Of a stretch of 64,000 bases of DNA, positions 32,718 to 40,458 are shown piece by piece. Source of the stretch: Candidatus Levyibacteriota bacterium (GTDB lineage Bacteria > Patescibacteria > Microgenomatia > Levybacterales > UBA12049); NCBI GenBank assembly GCA_029260965.1, contig JAJDCG010000001.1, positions 186,001 to 250,000 on the forward strand. The letters are read 5' to 3'. The position numbers and the translations under genes are program-made. A model generated the notes under the pieces. It was not told the origin of the DNA. It saw only the letters and a program-made list of their open reading frames with translations, and made no database searches. Positions within the stretch are counted from its first letter, which is position 1, and each line of letters starts with the position of its first letter.

Positions 32718-33092
32718 GCTCCTAGGAGGAAGGACCGCTATTTCGATTTTATATCGGAAAGGAAAGTCCAGACAGCAGTAAGAAGGGGACGGAGTTTACG
32801 CTCCGACTAGTAATAGCTGGTGTCTTAATGCTTCACTCACATAGGCATTAAGAACAGATTTTGAATTGACAAAATTTGAGAGTAGCAGAAACGAGTGAGT
32901 TTGAAACGGACAATCCCACCTGCTGCAACCTCCGATTGGCACGCTTGAGGATTCTTACCCGAGTGCCGAAGTTTGAGGGCATCCGCCAACCAGCGGACAG
33001 AAGATGACATAAATATCATCACTGAGATAAATTGCGGTTAACCCTGTGCTTAACGGGGTAAAACAGAATCTGGCTTACTCTCCTCCTAGGAA
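32718..33092 (+). ncRNA. rnpB: RNase P RNA
   Basis: Catalytic RNA that matures tRNA 5' ends. The ends form an 11-bp P1 helix (TCCTAGGAGGA at 32720-32730 with TCCTCCTAGGA at 33081-33091). Conserved core elements follow in order: GGAAGGACCG, GGAAAGTCC with AGACAG, GAGTAGCAGAAACGAG, the GTTAACCC region and the 3' ACAGAATCTGGCTTA. About 373 nt, consistent with the bacterial A type. It is convergent with the helicase gene, whose stop lies 3-4 nt after P1. Confidence 0.95.
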
Positions 33093-33094
33093 AT

Positions 33095-36022
33095 TTAAGA
33101 AACTGTATTGCAAAGCATTTTGTATTCGCAGTTTTTGCAGAATCTTCCACCATTACATTTAAATTCACTAATTTTTATCTCATCTACAAGTGACAATATC
33201 TTTTTTTTCGTTTCATTTAATTCTTCTGACGAACGGGTAGTGGATAGTTTTTGACCTGTCTCTAGATAATAAAGAGTGAGTTTTACGTCATCGGGATTTT
33301 TATGCAAAATAGGGTCGTTAATCTCTGTTGCAGCTAGTGCATAGAAAGAAAGCTGAAAATCGTTTTTAAGTTTTTTCTCATCTGGTATATTTGGTCCAGT
33401 TTTGTAATCAATAATTTCAATTTTTTTGTCAGAGAGTTTGTCGATGCGATCAATTTTGCCTCCAATCTTAATTTCTTTATTAAGCCAAAAATTGAATGGT
33501 AATTCAATAGCTAGTGTGTCAGGATTGCTTTTTTTGTAGTCTGTGTAAAAATTATCAAGCATTTTTTGTGCTTGTTCAAATGTTTGTTTTTCGTGAATTT
33601 TACCCGTGTATCCTTCTTTTATCCAATTCTTCTCCAAAAGATTTTTTATAACGGAAGTACTTATTTTTTCACCCTTCTTATCAAGCAGAACTAGATCACG
33701 AAGTGCGCTGTGGACACTAATTCCATAGCTGAGCGCTGCAATTGGCGGAGAAGGAAAATTAAGAATATATCTTAGTTTATAGTGAAGAGGACACATCTGA
33801 AAGGTATGAAGTTGAGAGTAGGATATATATGAAATTTGGTTCTTTGTTCCTTGATCTTTGTTTTGTGATTTGTTGGTGTCTATAATTTGGGATTGAGCGT
33901 TGGCAAGATCAAGTAATGTTAGCTGTTCCCCTATTGGTTGTTCGTCATGTTTATTGATAATATTTAGAATTTCTTCGCCAAGAGCTTCTACAACAAAGGG
34001 AGAAATTTTACGTGGTCTTTTTGCTTCGCCGTAAAATTTGCTAGCTGTTAAAAAAAGTTTGTCTTTAGCACGGGTTGAAGCAACATAAAAAAGTCTTCGC
34101 TCCTCTTGTATGTTTTCATCACCAGTGGGTAAGAGTTCTCGGATGAGATCCTCAGGCACGGGGATTGGCTCTCTTCTGTCGCGTCCTGGGAAACGTTGGG
34201 TTACGAGATTTACCACAAAAACAACAGGAAACTCAAGACCTTTACTTGAATGAACTGTAAGTATATTAACTGCATTGTTTTGTGACCAATCAATGTCAGC
34301 AGCAAGCGGGCTTTCGCCAAGCTGCATTGAGAGATCTATCCAGTCAACTATTGCAAAAACTGATGCATCTTCTCTGTTTGTTGCGAAATTTTGGAGTTTT
34401 TCAAAAAATTTGGCAATGTTTTGTGCTTCCTTTTCTGTTCTTGGGGTTTTAGGATCCAGGTAGTGTCCCAAGAGTCCAGAATCATCGAAAAAGTAATAGA
34501 GTATTTGCCCTGCTGTTTCTAGAGGAACTTTTTCAAGATGACGCTTTATCATTTTTATTAATCGATTTATTTTTTCTTTACCTTCAGTTGTTAGATTGGA
34601 AGCATCAATATTTTCCATAGCTTCAAAAAGTGACTGATTATTTTTTTTTGCATGATTCATGGTAGCTGCTACATCACGTGCAGCAATTCCGAAAATAGGA
34701 AGCGTCATGACGCGGTAGAGTGATGACGTATCTTCAAAATTTGATAAAACATTTAGGTATGCAATAAGATCTTTTATTTCATTCTGCTGGAAAAGTCTTC
34801 CAGGACCGAGGAATTGATAAGGAATTTTTTTTCTTTCCATTGCTTTTTGAAAGGGTAGTGCATGATCATTAGCACGAACCAATATGGCGAAGTCATTATA
34901 GTTTAGTGCTGGTTTTTTTTTCTTTTCCTCTATTATTCTTAAGGCAACTTCCTCTGCTTCATCCTCAACCTTATTGGTATAAACTAGCTCTATTTCTTCA
35001 CCTTTGGTTTCCCTCATTGAGGTTAGTTTCTTGTCTATTTTTTCTTTCACCTCAAGTCTATCTGGATTGTTGTTTTGAATTAATTGATATGCTCCGTCTA
35101 AAATTTTTTGTGTTGAGCGATAGTTTTTGGTAAGAGAGATTATTTTACTTTTGGGAAAGTGTTTTTTGAATTGAATCATATTTGAAATAGCAGCACCTCT
35201 CCATCTGTAAATGCTTTGATCGTCATCGCCTACAACTGTTATATTTTTGTCCTGTCCTGCCAAAAGAATTGCCAATTCGTTTTGGGCGTAATTTGTGTCT
35301 TGGAATTCATCTACCAAAATATATTTGAACATTTTTTGATAATCCTTGAGTATATTTTCTCGAGTTCTAAAAAGCTTGAGGGTGTTACTTATGAGGTCAG
35401 AAAAGTCCATCATTCCTGATTCTGCTTTTAGTTCTTCATATGTTTTATAGGCAGTTGCCAGTTCAAGTGTCTTTTTAATTTCATCTTTATTAATTTCAGG
35501 TGTTTGGGTTGAGTGGATGAGCTTTTTAGCGTAATTAAGATATTCTTGGGGAGTGATGTCATCATCTCGGAGGCGAGAGAAGTGGGTAATCATCGCACTT
35601 AAAAATTTCATGGGATTTCCAAGAGGCCGAAAGTATGAAAGTTCAAACTTGAATAAGTTTTTTTTAAGAAAGAGTAATGTATCAGCCTCAGTCATGAGTG
35701 AAAATGAGGGATTAAGTCCTATATGGATTGCTTCATGGCGAAGAACACGATCGCAAAATGCATGGAAGGTTTCAATCCACATTTGGGTATAGCCATAGGG
35801 AAGAGCAAGATCGACTCGTTCCTCCATTTCGTTGGCTGCTTTTTCTGTGAAAGTAAGAGCCAGTATTTCAGATGGCAATATATCCTTTTTTTGAATCAGA
35901 TATTTTATCCGTTCAGTCACAACGGTAGTTTTCCCGGTGCCAGCACCAGCTATGATTAAAAGTGGACCACTACCATGATTTACAGCCGAGAGCTGCTCGC
36001 TGTTCAGTCTTGTCTCACTCAT
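33095..36022 (-). CDS. UvrD/PcrA-type helicase fused to PD-(D/E)XK nuclease domain
   Basis: A 975-residue superfamily 1A DNA helicase. The N-terminal part has SEQLSAV and Walker A IIAGAGTGKTTVV (about 22-34), LVDEFQDTN (Walker B), GDDDQSIYRWRGA, NYRST, and TVHSSKGLEFPVVFV near 600. From about 740 a RecB/Cas4-like nuclease follows, with SYSQLHTFQMCPLHYKLRYIL, GKIDRID and IIDYKTG (catalytic Asp and Lys). One Cys at its beginning and three near the C-terminus (CKNCEYKMLC) form an AddB/Cas4-like 4Fe-4S pattern. Likely an end-processing enzyme for recombination, possibly replacing AddAB or RecBCD. Confidence 0.9.
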   Translation of the reverse strand: MSETRLNSEQLSAVNHGSGPLLIIAGAGTGKTTVVTERIKYLIQKKDILPSEILALTFTEKAANEMEERVDLALPYGYTQMWIETFHAFCDRVLRHEAIHIGLNPSFSLMTEADTLLFLKKNLFKFELSYFRPLGNPMKFLSAMITHFSRLRDDDITPQEYLNYAKKLIHSTQTPEINKDEIKKTLELATAYKTYEELKAESGMMDFSDLISNTLKLFRTRENILKDYQKMFKYILVDEFQDTNYAQNELAILLAGQDKNITVVGDDDQSIYRWRGAAISNMIQFKKHFPKSKIISLTKNYRSTQKILDGAYQLIQNNNPDRLEVKEKIDKKLTSMRETKGEEIELVYTNKVEDEAEEVALRIIEEKKKKPALNYNDFAILVRANDHALPFQKAMERKKIPYQFLGPGRLFQQNEIKDLIAYLNVLSNFEDTSSLYRVMTLPIFGIAARDVAATMNHAKKNNQSLFEAMENIDASNLTTEGKEKINRLIKMIKRHLEKVPLETAGQILYYFFDDSGLLGHYLDPKTPRTEKEAQNIAKFFEKLQNFATNREDASVFAIVDWIDLSMQLGESPLAADIDWSQNNAVNILTVHSSKGLEFPVVFVVNLVTQRFPGRDRREPIPVPEDLIRELLPTGDENIQEERRLFYVASTRAKDKLFLTASKFYGEAKRPRKISPFVVEALGEEILNIINKHDEQPIGEQLTLLDLANAQSQIIDTNKSQNKDQGTKNQISYISYSQLHTFQMCPLHYKLRYILNFPSPPIAALSYGISVHSALRDLVLLDKKGEKISTSVIKNLLEKNWIKEGYTGKIHEKQTFEQAQKMLDNFYTDYKKSNPDTLAIELPFNFWLNKEIKIGGKIDRIDKLSDKKIEIIDYKTGPNIPDEKKLKNDFQLSFYALAATEINDPILHKNPDDVKLTLYYLETGQKLSTTRSSEELNETKKKILSLVDEIKISEFKCNGGRFCKNCEYKMLCNTVS

Positions 36023-36029
36023 TTAGTAG

Positions 36030-36491
36030 TCATTCTACCACAATGGTACCTAGGCGTTGTGGATTGAGATGATCGTGGTATCCATATGTTCCGGGTTGAT
36101 CAATCACAACGCTTAATTCTTCACCATCTCCAAATCTTCCAAGGTTTAGAAGATCATTGTCGAGGTGGGTTGGATGATCGTCGGAATTGACAGTTGCAAC
36201 ATCACCGCTCTCGTTTAGCCATACGATTTTTGTACCTGCCTTAACTGTTAGGTTTGCTGGTTCAAAGCCCTCTTCGGTCAGAGTGACGGTTGTCTCTTCT
36301 TTTTCCATCATGGCGTCATCTTCATGCTCTGTTACTTCATCGCTGTCTGATTTTTTTTCCATGGATTCTTCTGTATTTGTTCCACTATCTACGGGATTAT
36401 TAGATTTTGAAGCATTCTGATTATTCACCAAAACAACACCAACAATTATTACTAAAACAACTACGAGTATTACTAGTATGTTTTTATTCAA
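36030..36491 (-). CDS. membrane-anchored cupredoxin-like protein
   Basis: A 153-residue protein starting with TTG at 36489-36491; GAGGAGGTGATA upstream supports this start and no ATG follows until residue 44. A membrane helix (about 4-22) is followed by an acidic Glu/Ser/Asp-rich linker and a cupredoxin beta-barrel (about 66-153): GFEPANLTVKAGTKIVWLNESGDVATVNSDDHPTH. The usual Cu-binding Cys is absent: the C-terminal ligand loop reads TYGYHDHLNPQRLG, with His but no Cys or Met. Type 1 copper binding is therefore doubtful; a type 2-like all-His site is possible. Confidence 0.82.
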   Translation of the reverse strand: MNKNILVILVVVLVIIVGVVLVNNQNASKSNNPVDSGTNTEESMEKKSDSDEVTEHEDDAMMEKEETTVTLTEEGFEPANLTVKAGTKIVWLNESGDVATVNSDDHPTHLDNDLLNLGRFGDGEELSVVIDQPGTYGYHDHLNPQRLGTIVVE

Positions 36492-36583
36492 TTATATATC
36501 ACCTCCTCTCATGTTAGAGTATGTTACAATATCCAAACCCATTAGGGCAATAGATTATTGCATTTCTTACACATTTCTTAAAT

Positions 36584-37270
36584 ATGAAAAGTAAAGCAAA
36601 AGAATTCGTATTGACATTTACAAGAAAAGAAAAACTCGCTGACAATATCTATACTTTTTATTTCTTAAAAAATGAAGATTTTGATTTTTTGCCAGGTCAG
36701 TATGTACGTGTTACTTTACCTCATGAAGATTCGGACAATAGGGGCATGCATAGATATTTTACGATTTGTTCATCTCCCCTTGAAAAGTATTTAACAATCT
36801 CTACGAAGCTAGTTAAAAGTACATTCAAAAAGAAGATCTTTGCTCTTAGAAAAGGAGATGAAGTTACTTTTTTTGGGCCGATGGGAAATTTGGTTTTGGA
36901 TGAGAGGGAAAGTGCCTCGCTGGTTTTCTTGGCAGGAGGTATGGGAATAACTCCTTTTAGGAGTATGGTAAAGTATGTCTCTGATAAAGATTTTAAAACT
37001 CAAATCACACTGATTGTGTCTCAAAAAGAAAACGCTAGAATTTTTCAGAAAGAGCTTGAGGAGACAGCTGCTAAGCATAAAAATATAAGAGTGTTTTTTA
37101 CTGACAAAAAAATAGATAAGAAATTGATAGCGCAAAATATTTCCAACTTAAACAATCAGAAATTTTTTGTGGTTGGCCCGCCAATGATGGTTGAGGATAC
37201 AAAAAAAGTTTTGCAGGAAATGGGTGTATCAGGTGACAAAATCTTCTTTGAAGACTTCACGGGGTATTAG
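36584..37270 (+). CDS. flavin-dependent oxidoreductase, ferredoxin-NADP reductase family
   Basis: A 228-residue protein. The FAD-binding barrel (about 1-105) has the signature RYFTICSSP (form of RxYS) and LPGQYVRVTLP; the NAD(P)-binding domain (about 110-228) has LAGGMGITPFRSM, VGPPMMV and the C-terminal FEDFTGY. There is no fused iron-sulfur domain, so electrons go to or from a separate partner. The divergent neighbour is a cupredoxin-like protein, suggesting a surface or periplasm-facing redox couple, but this protein itself lacks a signal peptide. Confidence 0.88.
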   Translation: MKSKAKEFVLTFTRKEKLADNIYTFYFLKNEDFDFLPGQYVRVTLPHEDSDNRGMHRYFTICSSPLEKYLTISTKLVKSTFKKKIFALRKGDEVTFFGPMGNLVLDERESASLVFLAGGMGITPFRSMVKYVSDKDFKTQITLIVSQKENARIFQKELEETAAKHKNIRVFFTDKKIDKKLIAQNISNLNNQKFFVVGPPMMVEDTKKVLQEMGVSGDKIFFEDFTGY

Positions 37271-37317
37271 CTAAAATCCCAATTAAAATATTTTAGAGAG
37301 CAAGAATCACATAAGTA

Positions 37318-38295
37318 TTATTCTAGTTCTTTTTTTACTTGTTCACTGAGGCTTCTTGCGCTTGTTATTTTTTGACCTAGTGTATTAAAACCCTTATTTA
37401 CATTTGCATATTGATTTGAAGCATTGCCTATGTGTTTGCCAAGCGTGTCCATAGAATCACTTACCTTTCCATAATCAATTTGAAGCGCTCTTAAAAGTCT
37501 GAAAATCTCACGTGATTCTGACTCAATTTTTTTACCTTCAAAAGAGAGAAGAATTGTCTGAAGATGAGCATAGAGAGTGCTGGGGGATACTATATAAATC
37601 CGATGTTGTCTAGCATGTTCGGAGATGTCCTCCATGTTAACAATTTCATAAAACACTGATTCGCTTGGTACATACATCAGTGCAAAATCCATAGTTCCTT
37701 CATCTGGAAGAATATATTTTTGGGCGATTGAATCAATATGTTTTTTGACATCTTTTGAAAATTCTCTTCTGTATAGTTTTATTTCATTTTCTGTTTTGGC
37801 CCTGGAAAGTTTTTGAAAATTTTCCATAGGAAATTTAGAATCAATAGGGAGTATGCCTGCATCTGTTTTAATAGCCGCATCTACCTTCTCGCCCGATTTG
37901 AATGTGTACTGAAGATTAAAACTATTTTTGGGGAAAATTTGAGTTATCAAATCCTTTAATACTTGTTCGCCAATATTTCCTCTGAGTTTTGGGGATTTAA
38001 GAAAATCCTGAAGTTCCTGCATGCTGCGGCCTATCTCACTCATTTTGCCCACTTCTTCACCAACTCCTCTTATGACAGATGCTGCCTTATCAAGTCTTTC
38101 GTTTAATTGTTTGGAATTCTCCTGAAGAGTGCGGACTGTATTTTCCGATTGGGAGTCAATTGTTTTTTGCATTGATTTCAGCCATTCAAGAAGTGTTGCA
38201 TCTGTTTGTTTTTGGCTAAGTTTTTTATTAAGAAGATAAATAATAATTCCAAAGCCTATTACAAGTATTATTAAGATAGGCAGTAGTGTATCCAT
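37318..38295 (-). CDS. rmuC: DNA recombination protein RmuC
   Basis: A 325-residue protein of the RmuC family, linked to restricting DNA rearrangements. The order is an N-terminal membrane helix (about 4-23), a coiled coil (about 26-105), and a PD-(D/E)XK nuclease-like core with SPKLRGNIGEQVLKDLI, EKVDAAIKTDAGILPIDSKFPMENF (Asp and Ser-Lys of the active site) and MYVPSESVFYEIV. The end is a second coiled region (DTLGKHIGNASNQYANVNKGFNTLG). 60 nt separate it from the upstream tsaD gene, with an inverted repeat between. Confidence 0.93.
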   Translation of the reverse strand: MDTLLPILIILVIGFGIIIYLLNKKLSQKQTDATLLEWLKSMQKTIDSQSENTVRTLQENSKQLNERLDKAASVIRGVGEEVGKMSEIGRSMQELQDFLKSPKLRGNIGEQVLKDLITQIFPKNSFNLQYTFKSGEKVDAAIKTDAGILPIDSKFPMENFQKLSRAKTENEIKLYRREFSKDVKKHIDSIAQKYILPDEGTMDFALMYVPSESVFYEIVNMEDISEHARQHRIYIVSPSTLYAHLQTILLSFEGKKIESESREIFRLLRALQIDYGKVSDSMDTLGKHIGNASNQYANVNKGFNTLGQKITSARSLSEQVKKELE

Positions 38296-38330
38296 ATTTC
38301 AAATATTGTACCACAAAGTTTTTTTATTTT

Positions 38331-38358
38331 TAGTCTAATGATTTAGATCATTAGACTA
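38331..38358. repeat. perfect 12-bp inverted repeat at the end of tsaD
   Basis: TAGTCTAATGAT and ATCATTAGACTA are perfect arms around TTAG. The right arm includes the tsaD stop codon (minus strand). In the tsaD transcript the hairpin is followed by A-rich, not U-rich, sequence, so it is not a standard intrinsic terminator on that strand; on the plus strand it is followed by TTTTG. It may protect the 3' end or be a protein site. Confidence 0.6.
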
Positions 38359-39429
38359 TTTTGTATCGAAGTATAATTCAGGATTGACTGATACTTCATT
38401 CCAGCTTTTTGGTTTTTGATTAAAATAAGCAGCGGTTGCGATCATAGCAGCATTATCTGTGCAGAGAGATTTTTGAGGAACAAAAATCTCAGCTTTTAGC
38501 TTTTGGCTTTTAGCATTTAGAATCAATTTATCTCTGAGTTTTTGATTGGCGGCAACACCTCCTGAGATGAGGATTGATCTGGCATCATATTTTTGTGCTG
38601 CTTTGAGAGTTTTTTTTATCAATACATCAATTATGGCGTCCTGAGCTGCTAAAGCAATGTCTGATGTTGTTTGTTTATCAAGGCTTTTTATTTTTTGAGT
38701 TTCTCGAAGGACAGCTGTTTTAAGACCTGAGAAGCTAAAGTCAAAATCAGTTGATCCGATAAGTGGGCGGGGGAAACGGAAGCGTTTTGGATTACCACTT
38801 TTTGCAGCTTTTTCGATCTCAGGTCCGCCTGGATAGGCAAGATTGAGAAGTCTTCCTATTTTATCAAACGCCTCACCTGCTGCGTCATCGCGCGTTCCAC
38901 CAAGTAGTTTATACTCCCCATGATTTTTAAATAGTAAAAGATCAGTATGTCCACCTGAGACAACGAGAGCAATGGCGGGAAATTGGATATTAGTTCCTGG
39001 TTCTTGGTTATTGGATCCTAGTTTTGGGTTTTTAGTTTTAATTTTTGAGTCTTCTGTAACGAAGTTTGCATAAACATGTCCGAGCATATGATTAACTGGA
39101 ATTATTGGTTTATTTAAAACGTATGCAATGGTTTTGACAGTTTCAACCCCGACCAGCAATGATCCGATAAGACCAGGGCCGTAAGTAACAGCCAGATAAT
39201 CAATATCATCAAGTTTTGTGTTTGCTTTTTCAAGTGAATCTTGAATAACTGGAATAATAAATTTTATTTGCTCACGCGCAGCGTTTTCGGGAATTATACC
39301 GCCTGTTTTGATATGCGTTTCCATAGAAGAAGAAACGATATTTGATTTTAAAAAGACCTTATTTGCCAGTCCTTCAATTATGCTTGCTGATGTTTCATCG
39401 CATGAGGTTTCAATTCCTAGAATTATCAT
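38356..39429 (-). CDS. tsaD: tRNA N6-adenosine threonylcarbamoyltransferase
   Basis: Transfers threonylcarbamoyl to A37 of ANN-decoding tRNAs, with TsaB and TsaE. It has 357 residues. ILGIETSCDETSASI, the metal-binding HMLGHVYANF, SGGHTDL, and the nucleotide motif ISGGVAANQKLRD with CTDNAAMIA are intact. Two polar inserts are encoded by low-complexity repeat-like DNA: one after YANF (about 124-147) and a shorter one at NAKSQKLKAE (24-nt repeat at 38497-38520). The start overlaps the upstream DUF192 stop by 4 nt. Confidence 0.95.
   Translation of the reverse strand: MIILGIETSCDETSASIIEGLANKVFLKSNIVSSSMETHIKTGGIIPENAAREQIKFIIPVIQDSLEKANTKLDDIDYLAVTYGPGLIGSLLVGVETVKTIAYVLNKPIIPVNHMLGHVYANFVTEDSKIKTKNPKLGSNNQEPGTNIQFPAIALVVSGGHTDLLLFKNHGEYKLLGGTRDDAAGEAFDKIGRLLNLAYPGGPEIEKAAKSGNPKRFRFPRPLIGSTDFDFSFSGLKTAVLRETQKIKSLDKQTTSDIALAAQDAIIDVLIKKTLKAAQKYDARSILISGGVAANQKLRDKLILNAKSQKLKAEIFVPQKSLCTDNAAMIATAAYFNQKPKSWNEVSVNPELYFDTK
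38497..38520 (-). repeat. 24-nt repeat, copy inside tsaD
   Basis: On the minus strand this is identical over 24 nt to 26132-26155 next to tRNA-Pro. It encodes part of a surface loop of TsaD (NAKSQKLKAE), in frame. On one side the word AGCTAAAAGCT extends the pattern. Confidence 0.75.
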
Positions 39430-39905
39430 TCTGCCAGTTTGATTTCAACAGTGTCGCCTTCTTTAAATCCGTATTTTTCAGATAGACCTGCATTGATCTC
39501 AAAGACTTTGTCTGCTGGTGAGCTGGGTTGGTAGAGTGGCAGGTTGGTGCTGTTGTTTTCGGGTACTTCAGCATCTTTAAATATAGTTACGATTTTATCG
39601 TCTTTTATAAAGATAATGTCAATAGAAAATTTCATATCTTTCATCCAAAATGCATAAAGGTCTGCACGGGGGAAAATAAAAAGTAATCCATTATCTTCTG
39701 GAAATGTTTCACGTCCTGAAAGTCCGACTTGTTGTTGTGCTGAGGTAGTTGCCAGTTCTGTTTTGAATTCTTGATTTTTTATGGTGACTTTAGAATTTGC
39801 ATCAGGGTTTTTGTTGCTTTGATTGTTTTTAAATTGAAAAAATACAAAGCCTGCAAATGCAAGTAATATTATCGCGAAGATTATTATTATTTTATTGAAA
39901 TTCAT
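39426..39905 (-). CDS. DUF192 family protein, membrane-anchored
   Basis: A 159-residue protein with an N-terminal membrane helix (about 5-24) and a DUF192 domain: FKTELATTSAQQQVGLSGRETFPEDNGLLFIFPRADLYAFWMKDMKFSIDIIFI and GLSEKYGFKEGDTVEI. The QQVGLSGR and FWMKDM motifs are diagnostic. Its start overlaps the nucleotidyltransferase stop by 4 nt and its end overlaps tsaD by 4 nt, so the three genes form a coupled operon. Biochemical role unknown. Confidence 0.9.
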   Translation of the reverse strand: MNFNKIIIIFAIILLAFAGFVFFQFKNNQSNKNPDANSKVTIKNQEFKTELATTSAQQQVGLSGRETFPEDNGLLFIFPRADLYAFWMKDMKFSIDIIFIKDDKIVTIFKDAEVPENNSTNLPLYQPSSPADKVFEINAGLSEKYGFKEGDTVEIKLAE

Positions 39906-40390
39906 ATTAATTTTTTCAAGAGTTTTACCAGTTTTGACGTTGATTGGTTTTTCACAATACCAGTAACATCAATTACTTTTGCGCCGATTTTTTTTGCTTG
40001 TCGTTTTTTATGAAAAATGTAGTTATCGGCTTTCGTGGTTGCAATTATAGCAGGTTTTAGGGAAATTACCAGTTTGTCATAATCCTCGTCGGTTTTGAAG
40101 CAAGGGAGTTTTATTATGTAGTCAACAATATCCAAGTGGGAAAGAATTTTTGCTCTGTCTTCCTGTCTATTGATTGGTCTGTTGCTTGTTTTAAGTTTTT
40201 TTATGTTTTCATCCGATTCAAGGAGTGCAAACAATACATCGCCTTGTTTTTTTGCATTTGCTAGATATGCTATATGTCCGACATGTAAAATATCAAAACA
40301 CCCACCAGCCAGAACGATAGTTCTTCCCTTTATGTTTAGTTCTTTAGTAAGTTTTACTGCATCCCCAATTTTTAATATTTTTCCCACCAT
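39902..40390 (-). CDS. cytidylyltransferase-fold nucleotidyltransferase (RfaE domain II-like)
   Basis: I choose the ATG at 40388-40390 (MVGKILKIGDAVKL), giving 162 residues; TTG codons further up extend to 40423 but follow a minus-strand TATAAT too closely. The signature VLAGGCFDILHVGHIAYL, with the HxGH motif, marks the cytidylyltransferase superfamily, and the second half (NRQEDRAKILSHLDIVDYI, then VTGIVKNQSTSKLV) resembles HldE/RfaE domain II and related ADP-sugar synthases. STSK replaces the usual ISTT/R-like end. Substrate is uncertain: heptose-like sugar phosphate or another alcohol phosphate. Confidence 0.85.
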   Translation of the reverse strand: MVGKILKIGDAVKLTKELNIKGRTIVLAGGCFDILHVGHIAYLANAKKQGDVLFALLESDENIKKLKTSNRPINRQEDRAKILSHLDIVDYIIKLPCFKTDEDYDKLVISLKPAIIATTKADNYIFHKKRQAKKIGAKVIDVTGIVKNQSTSKLVKLLKKLI

Positions 40391-40458
40391 AGTTTTGGAA
40401 TAATCAAACAATACCAATTTCAAATATCTAATTATAATTAGTAATTATTTAAAATTTA

